This document shows, piece after piece, positions 7,963 through 16,693 of a stretch of DNA of 64,000 nt. Every line of letters begins with the position of its first letter. The stretch's first letter is position 1. Source of the DNA: Streptomyces caniscabiei (GTDB lineage Bacteria > Actinomycetota > Actinomycetes > Streptomycetales > Streptomycetaceae); NCBI RefSeq assembly GCF_014930365.1, contig NZ_JABXWI010000001.1, positions 186,001 through 250,000 on the forward strand, written 5' to 3'. Below the pieces are notes generated by a model. That model was not told the DNA's origin, did no database searches, and saw only the letters and a program-made list of their open reading frames with translations. Both the position numbers and the translations under genes were made by a program.

Positions 7963-9347
7963 TCCGTCAGCTCATCCGCAGCTACGTCCTCCTCGTGGCT
8001 GTGGCGATCGCCCTGTTCACCGTGCCCGTGGCGTTCACGCTCACGGATCAGCTGCGGGACGACACCAGCGAGGCCGTCCAGCGCGAGGCCAGGACGATGG
8101 CCCGGCTGCTGGGCGTGGGCGACACCGCGTCCTGCGAGGCCCTGGCGCAGCTCGCCGGGGCGTACCCGCCCGACGAGGAGAAGGTCGAGGTCACCGCGAC
8201 CGACCGGTGCGCGCCGGACAGGCTGCGGGAACCGACGGCGGACGCGGCGCTGGCCAGGGCCCTGGAACGCGGCGAGAGCACCGTCGACTGGGGCTCCGAC
8301 TTCATCTGGGGCGACAACCTGGTGGTCACCGTCCCCGCCTTCGAGCGCTCGCCGGACGGAGAGACGCAGACGGACGAGGTCGTCGGCGCCGTCCGGATCA
8401 AGTTCTCGACCGACCACCTCACGGACCGGCTCTGGCAGATCTGGGGCTTCCGGGCGGGCCTGGCCGTGCTCGTCCTCCTGGCCGCCGCCGGCATCGGCGT
8501 GTTCGCCGCCCGACGCCTGACCGCCCCCCTCCGCCAACTCAACGAGATGGCCAGCAAGATGAGCGACGGCGATCTGACGGCCCGCTCCCCTGTCACCGGC
8601 CCCCAGGAGACGCAGACCCTCGCGCGCACGCTGAACCAGGCAGGCGAGCGGCTGGACACGCTGATCGCGTCGCAGCGCATCTTCGTCGCCGACGCCTCCC
8701 ACCAACTCCGCACCCCCCTCACCGCGTTGCGGCTGTCGCTGGACAACATCGCGGACGGGGTGGACGACGAGTTCGTACGGGAGGACGTGGAGCAGGCGAC
8801 CGCCGAGGTGGTCCGGATGAGCCGGCTGGTCAACGGTCTGCTGGTGCTGGCGCGGGCCGAGGCGAAGGTGACGGCGGCGGAACCCCTGTCCCTGCGGGAC
8901 GTCATCCAGGAGCGCCTGGATGTGTGGAGACCGGCCGCCGACGAGCGCGGAGTCACCATCACGCTCAGGGGGAGTGCCGACGGCCGGCCGCTTGTGCTGG
9001 CCAGTCCCGGTCATCTGGACCAGGTCCTGGACAACGTGCTTTCGAACGCCCTGGAGGTCTCGCCGGACGGTGCGACGATCACGGTCTCGGTGGAGACCCG
9101 GGGCGACGAGGTGGTGCTGTCGGTGCTGGACGAGGGGCCCGGTATGTCGGACGCCGAGAAGTCCCGCGCCTTCGACCGCTTCTGGCGCGGTCAGGGCCTC
9201 ACCGGGAAGTCCGGGTCGGGCCTCGGCCTCGCCGTCGTCAAGCAGCTCGTCACCGACGACAACGGGACCGTGGCCCTGGGGGACGCGCCCGGGGGCGGGT
9301 TGTGCGTCGCGCTCACGCTGCGCGCGGCGCGGCACGGGGGTGGCTGA
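7959..9347 (+). CDS. Sensor histidine kinase, partner of the adjacent regulator
   Basis: 462 aa, start overlapping the regulator's stop (ATGA). Topology: a membrane helix at 9-29, an extracytoplasmic sensor of about 130 residues with two Cys (SCEALA, DRCAPD) that could form a disulphide, a second helix at about 165-183, HAMP (AARRLTAPLRQLNEM), HisKA with phospho-His248 in VADASHQLRTPL, then HATPase_c with the N box (DQVLDNVLSNALE), G1 (LDEGPGMS) and G2 (GSGLGLAVVK). The DASHQLRTPLTALR form is common in actinobacterial kinases. It autophosphorylates and passes phosphate to Asp49 of the regulator encoded immediately upstream. Confidence 0.94.
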   Translation: MIRQLIRSYVLLVAVAIALFTVPVAFTLTDQLRDDTSEAVQREARTMARLLGVGDTASCEALAQLAGAYPPDEEKVEVTATDRCAPDRLREPTADAALARALERGESTVDWGSDFIWGDNLVVTVPAFERSPDGETQTDEVVGAVRIKFSTDHLTDRLWQIWGFRAGLAVLVLLAAAGIGVFAARRLTAPLRQLNEMASKMSDGDLTARSPVTGPQETQTLARTLNQAGERLDTLIASQRIFVADASHQLRTPLTALRLSLDNIADGVDDEFVREDVEQATAEVVRMSRLVNGLLVLARAEAKVTAAEPLSLRDVIQERLDVWRPAADERGVTITLRGSADGRPLVLASPGHLDQVLDNVLSNALEVSPDGATITVSVETRGDEVVLSVLDEGPGMSDAEKSRAFDRFWRGQGLTGKSGSGLGLAVVKQLVTDDNGTVALGDAPGGGLCVALTLRAARHGGG

Positions 9348-9374
9348 GCCGGGGGGTGGCTCAGCCGGCCTTGA

Positions 9375-9405
9375 GTGGCTGGGCCGGGGGGTCGAGCCCA
9401 GCCAC
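9375..9405. terminator. Hairpin between convergent genes
   Basis: Arms GTGGCTGGGC (9375-9384) and GCCCAGCCAC (9396-9405) are exact complements around an 11-nt loop, between the stops of the histidine kinase and the secreted NTF2-like gene; it could serve both. Confidence 0.55.
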
Positions 9406-9427
9406 GACTTGGGGTCCGGCCGGCGGA

Positions 9428-9928
9428 TCAGCCCTCGGGCATCGCCGACGAGTGGTGGTTCACGATCTTCCACACGCCGTTCCGCTTCTCGTACTCGTAG
9501 GTGTAGCGGGCGTCGACGCGCTTCTTCTCGCCGGTCTTCGGGTCGGTGAGGATGAAGTAGTACGAGCCGGTGTCGATCGCGGAGTTGCTGTCCAGGACGT
9601 TGATGATCGTCTTGGTCTTCTTGCCGACCGGCTTGTTCTCCAGGAAGTGGTTGAAGTAGTCGACGATGCCGGCGCGGTCGGTGCGGATCTTGTTGGAGAC
9701 CGTCGGCAGGAGCACCGCGTCCTTCGCGTAGCGGTCCGCGACCTTCTTGGAGCTACCGGTCTGCAGCGTCTTGTTCCAGCCGTCGAAGAGCGCCGCGATC
9801 TCCTTCTTGGAGGGCTTCTTCGGAGCGGCCTCGGCCCCGGCCATGCTGACACCGGCGGTGACCGTGCCGGCGGTGACCAGAGCGGTGGCGGTGACGATGG
9901 CGGCGCGTATCCGGTTCTTGCGGGTCAT
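9428..9928 (-). CDS. Secreted SgcJ/NTF2-like protein
   Basis: 166 aa from ATG 9928, chosen because AGGAGA lies 7 nt upstream. It has an N-terminal signal peptide (MTRKNRIRAAIVTATALVTAGTVTAG, cleavage near AEAAP). The mature domain (EIAALFDGWNKTLQTGSSKKVADRYAKDAVLLPTVSNKIRTDRAGIVDYFNHFL) has the SgcJ/EcaC-type SnoaL-like fold and ends with a HHSS motif. These domains often bind calcium/calmodulin-kinase association or small ligands; the function here is not predictable. It is the second NTF2-like protein in the first 10 kb but is not a close duplicate of the first. Confidence 0.85.
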   Translation of the reverse strand: MTRKNRIRAAIVTATALVTAGTVTAGVSMAGAEAAPKKPSKKEIAALFDGWNKTLQTGSSKKVADRYAKDAVLLPTVSNKIRTDRAGIVDYFNHFLENKPVGKKTKTIINVLDSNSAIDTGSYYFILTDPKTGEKKRVDARYTYEYEKRNGVWKIVNHHSSAMPEG

Positions 9929-10149
9929 CGCGATCTCCTGTGCGAAGTGTGGGGTGTTACTGCCTCCGCTTCGTGTGCGGTGGAAGTGACTCAAGATTCG
10001 CGCGACGCCGGTTAGGGGCTGTGCAGCGGACGTACAGGCCGCGGGCAAGGTTCGTACAGCATGTCCGGGAGGGGTGGAACAGGGGTCGGCGCCGGGCGAT
10101 CGGCGCAGGGGTCGGCCGCAGGTGGAGCGGCGTGGGGATCGGACCGACG

Positions 10150-12314
10150 TCAGTCGGCGTCGTCCGGCGCGGGGGCGGCAGCGAGGCGGCGCACGTTCCT
10201 GCCGATCTTCGAGTCGCCCAGCGACCGCAGGGCGTCCTCGTTCACCCCGGCCGCCAACTCCTCGGCGTGTGCGTGCCGCCCTGCCCTGCGCAGCAGGACG
10301 ACGTGGTAGGCACGGACGAGGAGGGTAACGGGTGAGACGTCTCCCAGATCCCGGCGGGCCAGATCGACGGCCCGTGCCGACAGGTCGACGGCCCGCTGCC
10401 GGTCACCGCTCGCGGAGGCTGTCCGCGCCCGGTCCAGCAGCCGCAGGGGGTCCTCCGGGTCGTCGTCCGTGGATCCGCTGAGGGACCACGCCTGGCGCCG
10501 CTCCGGTTCGGCGGGGGACTGCGCCGACGGTGTCCCGTTCGGCGCGCCCGGTGTGTTCTCGTCGGGCCGACGGTCCGCGCCCAGAATCCGCCGCGCCTGC
10601 GGGGCGTGCGCGAAGGTCGCCCCGAGCGCGCGTGTCCGGTCCTCCGCCTCCTCCAGCGCGTCGGACAGCTCGCTCCGCGCCCGGACCGTGTCCGGGTGGT
10701 CCGGGCCGAGCAGACGCTCGCAGTCGGCCAGGCTACGGAGCCTCAGGTCGAGGGCCCGGTCGACGTCCCCGGTCATCAGACAGCTCTCGGCCAGGGCCCC
10801 CGAGCGAATCTGACGCCCTCGTCGTCGGGGTCGAGGGCGCGCAGCGCGGCCGCGAGCCCTCGCTCGCACAACGCCACGGCACGCGGACCGGGTTCGTTGA
10901 TGACGAGCAGCAGACCGGCGCTGGTGAACAGGATCGCGGTGTCCGCCGTGTCCTCCTCCTGCGGATACCGTGCCGCGAATGCCTCCACCTGCGTCGCCCA
11001 CACCCGTCCCTCGGGCCGGAGCACGGCCCTCATGTCGGTGTCGTCCCCGTCCTGCCACCTCGGTTCGGCCAGGACCAGCACCTGGACGGCGACTCTACGA
11101 CCGCCGGCGGTGTGGACCTCGATCCGATGAGGGTCGCCGGGGTCGGTCGTCCGGGTCACGGCCTGCACCAACCGGTGCACCGAGATCGTCCCGTCCCCCA
11201 GGGTGATCATGCTGTGGGCGGCCAGCCGCCTGATCGCCTCGGTCGCATCCAGCGGGTCACCCGGCAGTTCGACGTACCCGCGCGGAACGCCCTCCGAGCC
11301 CAGCCACGCGAGGATGTGCAGCAGCATCAGCGCCTTCGGCGTGTCCGCGAGCCGGTCCAGGGTCACGCGCCAGACCCGGGCGACGGTCCGTTCCGCGTCA
11401 CCGCCCTCGGGGCCCGAGGCGTACAGGCTCGCGGGGCGCCGCGCGAGGAGCTCCCGATACGCCCCAGGCGTGATCCCGGCCTCGCGGCAGTACGCGGCGG
11501 CCTGGTCGACGGCCAGGGGCAGGCACCCCAGCTCGGCGCAGAGTTCCTCGACGCCGTCCGTCGAGCCCTCGTAGATGGTCGTGAACAGTTCCACGGCTTC
11601 GTCGGGTGCGAGCACATCCAGGTCCAGCGTGCGCGCGATCCCTCGCCAACTCGTCGGCCCCCTCCGTGTGGTGATCAGGAAACGGCCTCTCGGAGCCCGA
11701 TCCAGCAGAGTCCTCACATCGGCCGGGTCGTCGACGTTGTCCAGGACGAGGAGCCAGCCGTCGTGGGCGGAGAGCCACTGGAGCGTACGTTCCCGGAGGG
11801 CCGCCTCCGGGAGGGTGCCGGCCAGCGCGGGTGTCAGGGCCCGGCCGAGATCGGCGAGCCCCGCGTCCAGTTGGGCCCGGGACTCGGCGGCGATCCACCA
11901 GACGGGGTTGACGTCGGCGCCCCGCCCGGCGGCCCACCGCGCCGCCAGCGTCGACTTACCGACCCCGCCGAGCCCGTGCACGGCGTGCACCACGACCCCA
12001 CCGGGCGCCTCGAACGCCTCTTCCAGGAGCGCGAGTTCACGCTCCCGCCCCACGAAATGCGCGGTCCGCCCGGGCAGATGTCTCACGGGCCACGTCACAT
12101 CCCCGACCGTGAGCGCCTCGGCGGGCAGTACGGTGCCCTGTTCGACCTGGACCTGGGTGGCGAAATCACCGGTGGCCACCTGCCGGATGTCCCGTCCGGC
12201 AGCGACGGCCCGCTCCCCGGATGCCTCCACCGAACGCCCGCCGGACGCCTCGTCCCCCGCCGATGCGTCTCTCACCGTTCGCCCCCTCCGCGCACGACCC
12301 GTGTGACCCATCAT
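10150..12314 (-). pseudogene. STAND (NB-ARC-like) NTPase with TPR C-terminus, frameshifted
   Basis: The N-terminal frame (12314-10776) carries an AVAAGRDIRQVATG segment, then a STAND NTPase: Walker A GLGGVGKST (about 114-122), Walker B WLLVLDNVDD, sensor RFLITTRRG, a GLPL-like GCLPLAVDQAA, and a winged-helix region. The frame changes at a C5 run (10797-10801). Continuation in the -1 frame to 10150 gives tetratricopeptide-like sequence (GALAESCL, LGPDHPDTVRARSEL). Together they would form about 720 aa, the normal NB-ARC-TPR architecture. Either one base is missing (a sequencing error or true mutation) or ribosomes shift. STAND proteins act as signal or immune switches. It lies 13 nt after the Uma2 gene. 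Confidence 0.75.
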
Positions 12315-12327
12315 GGCGGGGCGGCGG

Positions 12328-12906
12328 TCAGTCCGCGTACTCCTTGAGGTGCTCGGTGTCGAGGCTGATGTTCACCGGGTCGGGGAGCTTGACCGTGGCC
12401 CCGAAGGCGAACTTCTCCTCGTGCTGGTAACGCCCGCCCTCCGGCTGGTTGAACACGACGACCGAGCAGTCGTCGCGGTCGATGAGGAGGTAGACAGGGA
12501 TGCCTGCGGCTGCGTAGCCGTCGGGCTTCTCGACCCGGTCGCGCTGATGGGTGTCGGAGTCGTGCGAGGTCACCTCCACGACCATGAGGACGCCCTCGGT
12601 GTCCGACCAGTCCCCATGCCCCATCGGGAATCCGAACGGCGCGAGCAAGCCGTCCGGGCGTGCCCGCCCCTTCCGGTATTCCTCGACCTTCATGCCACGA
12701 TCCCCGTAGAGCCACAGCTCGGGACGGTGCTGCATGCACAGCCGCTGCAACCAGGCGACGATGTGGTCGTGATTGCCATCGGTCACCGGCTTGACCTGGA
12801 CCTTCCCCCTGATGAACTCCAGCCGCACCATCTCGGGTGCGTGGCGTTCCAGCTCCTCGAACTCCTCGACGGACATCTGCGGCCGGTGTTCGGGCGTGGG
12901 GGTCAT
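12328..12906 (-). CDS. Uma2-family PD-(D/E)XK endonuclease-like protein
   Basis: 192 aa from ATG 12906, with AGGAGG 8 nt upstream. Uma2/DUF820 proteins share the restriction-endonuclease fold. Visible candidate active-site residues are Glu30 (RLEFIRGK), Asp85 (RPDGLLAP), Glu111 (MVVEVTS) and Lys127 (RVEKPDGY), followed by the typical AAAGIPVYLLIDRD. The cellular role of the family is not established; it is strongly expanded in Streptomyces. It is followed after 13 nt by the STAND NTPase gene and preceded by a winged-helix protein gene on the same strand, so the three may be one transcript. Confidence 0.88.
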   Translation of the reverse strand: MTPTPEHRPQMSVEEFEELERHAPEMVRLEFIRGKVQVKPVTDGNHDHIVAWLQRLCMQHRPELWLYGDRGMKVEEYRKGRARPDGLLAPFGFPMGHGDWSDTEGVLMVVEVTSHDSDTHQRDRVEKPDGYAAAGIPVYLLIDRDDCSVVVFNQPEGGRYQHEEKFAFGATVKLPDPVNISLDTEHLKEYAD

Positions 12907-13009
12907 GGCGTCGCCTCCTCGACTCCATGGTGCCCTGACCGATACGTCCTGGACGCTCATACGCCGCCCCTCCCGTCCGCCGGGTCGCCGGCGAGACCGC
13001 TCCGTGTCA

Positions 13010-14023
13010 TCACTTCCAGCGCCCCAGACGGCCCGCCCGGCGCAGCTCATCCACCCGGGCCGTGACGTCCACGACCTCGTCGGCGCCGGGCAGGCCACCG
13101 GCACGCGGGGCGGGGAGGAAGGTGTCCGGGACCGGCGTGTACACCGGCATCGGCCCGTCCGCCTCGATCTCGGCAAGACATTCGGGACACAGCCCGTGCA
13201 CGATCTCGGCGGTCCGCTCGTCCGCGTCGCAGAGACCACAGGCCATGATCACGCGGGTGACACGAGCGCGCCGCGCCGCCTTCTGCCGCAGCTTGGCCTT
13301 CTTCGGACGCGGCGACGGGGTCGGGGGCATCTTCTTCTCCAACCGTTTGCGGGCGAATCCGCCCGGGTTGGTGACTTCCGACGGCAACCCGTCGGTCAGC
13401 GCCGTGGTGACGTCCTGCGGCGTCGCCCCTCGCGACAGCCACTGCGTGACCAGGGATTCGAGGGCGAGGCAATCGGCTTCGGACAGCGGCATACGGGGAT
13501 CGACGGAACGGATGTCGGCGAGGGTCTGGTACGCGGGGCTGGGCTCGTCCCCCGAAGCCGGGCTCGGGGCGGTGCTTGGAGTCGGGGTCGGGGTCGCCTC
13601 TTCGGGCGTCTCGTCGGCGGGCTCGTTCTCCTCGACCCGGGCCAGCCCCGACTGGTAGTGCTCCGTCACGTCCCTGCCGTCGCGCTTCCGTGCGAACTCC
13701 GCCCACCACTCCACGGACCTGGGCGTGCGCGACCAGTACGTCCGCGTCACCCAGCGCATGGAGCCTTCCTCGACGGTGATGTGCTCCTTGATCCAGCGCA
13801 GATGCCCGGCACGCACGAGGCGACCCGCCGACGTGCGTACGGCTTGCTGGCCGTAGTGAGGGTGTTCTGCCGCGATCACCTTGTGGCCCATGGCGTGGCC
13901 GTCTTCGAGATGGTCGATGAAGACGGCGATCTCGGCGTCGCGGGGGCTCAGGTGTGCGAAGTTCGGATCCGCGTGCGGGTCTTCGTCACCCACGGAGCGT
14001 TTTCCGTAACCCGTCTTGGCCAT
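13010..14023 (-). CDS. Winged-helix protein with C-terminal zinc ribbon, function unknown
   Basis: About 337 aa from ATG 14023 (MAKTGYGKRS). A GTG at 14125 would add 34 poorly conserved-looking residues. Neither start has a clear Shine-Dalgarno. Residues 20-100 (LSPRDAEIAVFIDHLEDGHAMGHKVIAAEHP and SAGRLVRAGHLRWIKEHI) look like a MarR-type winged helix. A low-complexity Pro/Thr/Ser linker follows, then a conserved helical part (LSEADCLALESLVTQWLSRG) and a CxxC...CxxC zinc ribbon (CGLCDADER...GLCPECLAE). I infer a DNA-binding protein of an actinobacterial accessory family; no partner is known. Confidence 0.7.
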   Translation of the reverse strand: MAKTGYGKRSVGDEDPHADPNFAHLSPRDAEIAVFIDHLEDGHAMGHKVIAAEHPHYGQQAVRTSAGRLVRAGHLRWIKEHITVEEGSMRWVTRTYWSRTPRSVEWWAEFARKRDGRDVTEHYQSGLARVEENEPADETPEEATPTPTPSTAPSPASGDEPSPAYQTLADIRSVDPRMPLSEADCLALESLVTQWLSRGATPQDVTTALTDGLPSEVTNPGGFARKRLEKKMPPTPSPRPKKAKLRQKAARRARVTRVIMACGLCDADERTAEIVHGLCPECLAEIEADGPMPVYTPVPDTFLPAPRAGGLPGADEVVDVTARVDELRRAGRLGRWK

Positions 14024-14318
14024 CGGGTGGGACGGGGAAGGCAGGGCAGCACTAGGCTGGGCGTAAGCCACGATCGAGTCTCCGTCGATCCGTAGGTCTA
14101 GGCCCTGGCACTGGTGTTGGCGCACCGGCCGGGGCCGATCTATGTGGTCAGATGCCGCGAACCTAGAGCGGCTTTACGTTCCGAAGCAAGTCGATCACGG
14201 AACGTCACCCTTTCGAGTTGCGCCCCTTCAACTCACGTACAGATTTGGTTGGTTGGGTTGGTTTTCAAGTCTTTCCCAGAGTCTTGGAAACCCATGAGAA
14301 GAGCTCGGGTCCCGGGGC

Positions 14319-14510
14319 TCAAGCTCCGGGCTGACCTGCGGCGATGAAGGCGGTCCAGACGGGGGCGGGGAGGGTGAGGGTGGGGCCGGTGGGGTTCTTC
14401 GAGTCGCGAACGTGGACCGTCAGGCGCGCGTGGGACAGGGCGACTTCGACGCAGTCGCCGCCCTCGTCGTCGCTGTAGCTCGACTTGACCCATGCCAGCT
14501 GCTCACTCAT
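14319..14510 (-). CDS. DUF397 small protein
   Basis: 63 aa. It shows the DUF397 signature: WVKSSYSDDEGGDCVEVA near the start and VRDSKNPTGPTLTLP near the end. These small Streptomyces proteins are nearly always encoded directly after an XRE/DUF5753 regulator, as here (8-bp overlap). In the abaA/whiJ/bldB-type loci they influence development and antibiotic production, probably by binding the partner regulator; this is family knowledge, not shown here. Confidence 0.92.
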   Translation of the reverse strand: MSEQLAWVKSSYSDDEGGDCVEVALSHARLTVHVRDSKNPTGPTLTLPAPVWTAFIAAGQPGA

Positions 14511-15315
14511 TACGGTTCACCATCCGCTCGATGAAACGGGCCGATTCAGCGGGGCTGAGGGCCTGCGCGCGGATCATGCTAAGCCGCTCGGTCACGCGGT
14601 TGACAACCTCCGGATCAGCCGAAAGCTCGCTGGCTAGCGGCCCTTCCGTGAAGACGAACCGCTCGTGATCACGCGTCTCCAGCATCACCATGGGCCCCAA
14701 GAGGGCCGCACTGATGGCTCGATCAAAGGGAAGCACCTGCAACAGGACGTTCCGAAGGCAGGACGCCTCCAGCAAGCGCCGCAGTTGTTCGGCGTCCACC
14801 TGGGAACTGCGCAGGACCGCCTCGTACAACACAAAGCTCAGGGCCACCGGGGGCTTCCGCTCCGTGAGGATGGCCTGTCTCTCCAGACGTGCGGCGACCC
14901 TTGCCTCCACCGTCTCCTCATCCAGAGGTGGGTAGCGGTTCTCGATCAGCGTCCGCGCGTAACCCTGCGTCTGCAACAACCCCGGAATCAGCGCAACTTC
15001 GTACGACCACCGGCTGATCGCCTCCCTCTCGCGCTCCATGAAGTCCTGAGCCCGCGCCGGAAACTTCTCCCGCTGCAAGTAGTCCTTGGCCGAACTCAGC
15101 AACCCCTGCGCCCCGCACAACTCGTCCGCCACATCCAGCACCCGCGGGGTCGGCATCCGTACGCCCTGCTCCATGGACTTGATCGTGTCCGGCGAGTAGT
15201 TGGCGGCCTCGGCCAGCTCCTCACGGCTCACGTTCGCCTTCGTGCGCCAGCGCTTCATCTGGTTGCCGCCGTACCGCCAGGCCACCGGCGAGGGGGAGTT
15301 GTACTGGGCTGACAC
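14503..15315 (-). CDS. XRE-family regulator with DUF5753 (Scr1/WhiJ-like)
   Basis: 270 aa from GTG 15315, supported by GGAGG at 15326-15330. The N-terminal helix-turn-helix is seen in MKRWRTKANVSREELAEAANYSPDTIKSMEQGVRMPTP. The rest is the DUF5753 (Scr1-type) domain, with the typical YEVALIPGLLQTQGYARTLIE and LPF..A.S.LLGPMVMLE..DHERFVFTEGP blocks. Such proteins are Streptomyces-specific repressors paired with DUF397 proteins. A 20-bp near-perfect palindrome lies 18-37 bp upstream of its start and is a candidate autoregulatory operator, shared with the divergent gene at 15400. Confidence 0.93.
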   Translation of the reverse strand: MSAQYNSPSPVAWRYGGNQMKRWRTKANVSREELAEAANYSPDTIKSMEQGVRMPTPRVLDVADELCGAQGLLSSAKDYLQREKFPARAQDFMEREREAISRWSYEVALIPGLLQTQGYARTLIENRYPPLDEETVEARVAARLERQAILTERKPPVALSFVLYEAVLRSSQVDAEQLRRLLEASCLRNVLLQVLPFDRAISAALLGPMVMLETRDHERFVFTEGPLASELSADPEVVNRVTERLSMIRAQALSPAESARFIERMVNRNE

Positions 15316-15332
15316 CGCGCGCACCTCCGACC

Positions 15333-15352
15333 GATACACACCGGCGTGTATC
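15333..15352. promoter_or_regulatory. 20-bp palindrome, candidate XRE operator
   Basis: GATACACACC followed by GGCGTGTATC is a palindrome with one mismatch. It lies between the divergent XRE gene (start 15315) and the hypothetical gene at 15400. Confidence 0.5.
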
Positions 15353-15399
15353 ACCTCAGTCACTACCGAGCGTAGCCCGCGCATCGCCACCGTGTGACC

Positions 15400-15858
15400 A
15401 TGACGAACGCAATTCACCGGCCGCCGTGGGTACCGGTGTCGGGACACCGGCTGCGCGTGATCGGCGTGCACTTCGACGCCGTACGGATCCAGGGCCGGCG
15501 CGGGGAACTGGTCACGAGCAGGCTGGTCAAGGTGACCGACGGGGACGCCGGGCCGGTCGTCCTCGAACAGGTCGGGTTCCGTTGGGTGTACTTCCTGCTG
15601 CGGCCGGGGACGGTGCACGGACACGCGTGGCTGCCGGGCGTGCAGCGCTTCGGGCTGGACCCGACGAACATGCGCAGGGTCACGTACGTAGGCATCCCCG
15701 CCCTCGACGGCAACACGTTCCCGCTGCGCTGGTGCTCCGAGCCGACGCCGCAAACGCCATACGTGGAACCGGAGTCACTGCTCGCCGCAGTGACGACCGC
15801 GTTCCGTGGGGTAACAGACATCCATGAGCGAAGTGCTGCTGACTCAGACTTTTCGTAG
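15400..15858 (+). CDS. Hypothetical protein, actinobacterial
   Basis: 152 aa from ATG 15400; GTG 15394 would add two residues. No Shine-Dalgarno is visible, so the message may be leaderless or nearly so. The sequence (WVPVSGHRLRVIGVHFDAVRIQG, EQVGFRWVYFLLRPGT, LRWCSEPTPQTPYVEPESLLAAV) has good coding character and an arrangement I associate with Streptomyces hypothetical proteins encoded divergently from XRE/DUF397 pairs. No catalytic motif or membrane segment is seen. Its 3' end overlaps the hydrolase gene at 15824 by 35 bp, suggesting cotranscription. Confidence 0.7.
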   Translation: MTNAIHRPPWVPVSGHRLRVIGVHFDAVRIQGRRGELVTSRLVKVTDGDAGPVVLEQVGFRWVYFLLRPGTVHGHAWLPGVQRFGLDPTNMRRVTYVGIPALDGNTFPLRWCSEPTPQTPYVEPESLLAAVTTAFRGVTDIHERSAADSDFS

Positions 15859-16693
15859 TGCGTCGGGGGCCGTGCGGTGGGGCCGGATCGGGGAGGACGG
15901 GCGGGACCCGGTCGTGCTCTGTCACGGCACGCCCTTCTCCTCCTACGTCTGGCGCGGCATGGCCCAGGCACTGGCCGACACCGGCCGCTACCAGGTGTTC
16001 GTGTGGGACATGCCCGGATACGGGGAGTCGGACATGCACGCCGGTCAGGATGTCTCCCTGGCCGCTCAGGGGTGGGTCTTCGCCGAGCTGTTGAGGCAGT
16101 GGGGGCTGGAGGAACCCCTGGTGGTGGCCCATGACTTCGGCGGAGCCGTGTCCCTGCGGGCCCATCTCCTGCACGGCTCCCACTACCGCGCGCTGGCCCT
16201 CGTCGACCCCGTGGCCCTCGCCCCGTGGGGATCCCCCTCCTTCCGGCTGCTCGGCAGGCACGCCGAGGTCTTCGAACAGCTGCCGCCCGCCCTGCACCGG
16301 GCCCTCGTACGGGAGTACGTCAGCTCCGCCAGCGGGCCGGGACTGCACCCCACCGTCCTCGACCGGCTCGTCGAGCCGTGGCTCGGCGAGCACGGGCAGC
16401 CCGCCTTCTACCGGCAGATAGCGCAGGCGAACCAGGCCCACACGGATGAGATCCAGGGGCGCTACGGGGAGATCGGCGTTCCGACGCTGGTGTGCTGGGG
16501 CGAGGAGGACAGCTGGATCCCCCTGGCCAAGGGGCGGGAACTGGCGGCCCGCATCCCGGGGGCACGGTTCGAGCCGATCTCCGGTGCGGGGCACCTGGTC
16601 CAGGAGGACGCCCCCGCCGAACTCACCGCCGTACTGATGGACTTCCTCCGCGACCACTCGGGGGAACGGCTGACGGTTCGGTCGGCCGGTTAG
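15824..16693 (+). CDS. Alpha/beta hydrolase with Asp nucleophile (epoxide hydrolase / dehalogenase-like)
   Basis: 289 aa. The alpha/beta hydrolase fold shows the oxyanion segment HGTPFSS and the nucleophile elbow VVAHDFGGAVSL. The nucleophile position holds Asp, not Ser, as in haloalkane dehalogenases and epoxide hydrolases. The acid probably lies near GEEDSWIP and the catalytic His in GAGHLVQEDAP. The cap region is helical. An ester-type intermediate on Asp is the family mechanism; the substrate is unknown. It overlaps the upstream hypothetical gene by 35 bp and its stop overlaps the convergent M56 peptidase stop. Confidence 0.87.
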   Translation: MSEVLLTQTFRSASGAVRWGRIGEDGRDPVVLCHGTPFSSYVWRGMAQALADTGRYQVFVWDMPGYGESDMHAGQDVSLAAQGWVFAELLRQWGLEEPLVVAHDFGGAVSLRAHLLHGSHYRALALVDPVALAPWGSPSFRLLGRHAEVFEQLPPALHRALVREYVSSASGPGLHPTVLDRLVEPWLGEHGQPAFYRQIAQANQAHTDEIQGRYGEIGVPTLVCWGEEDSWIPLAKGRELAARIPGARFEPISGAGHLVQEDAPAELTAVLMDFLRDHSGERLTVRSAG

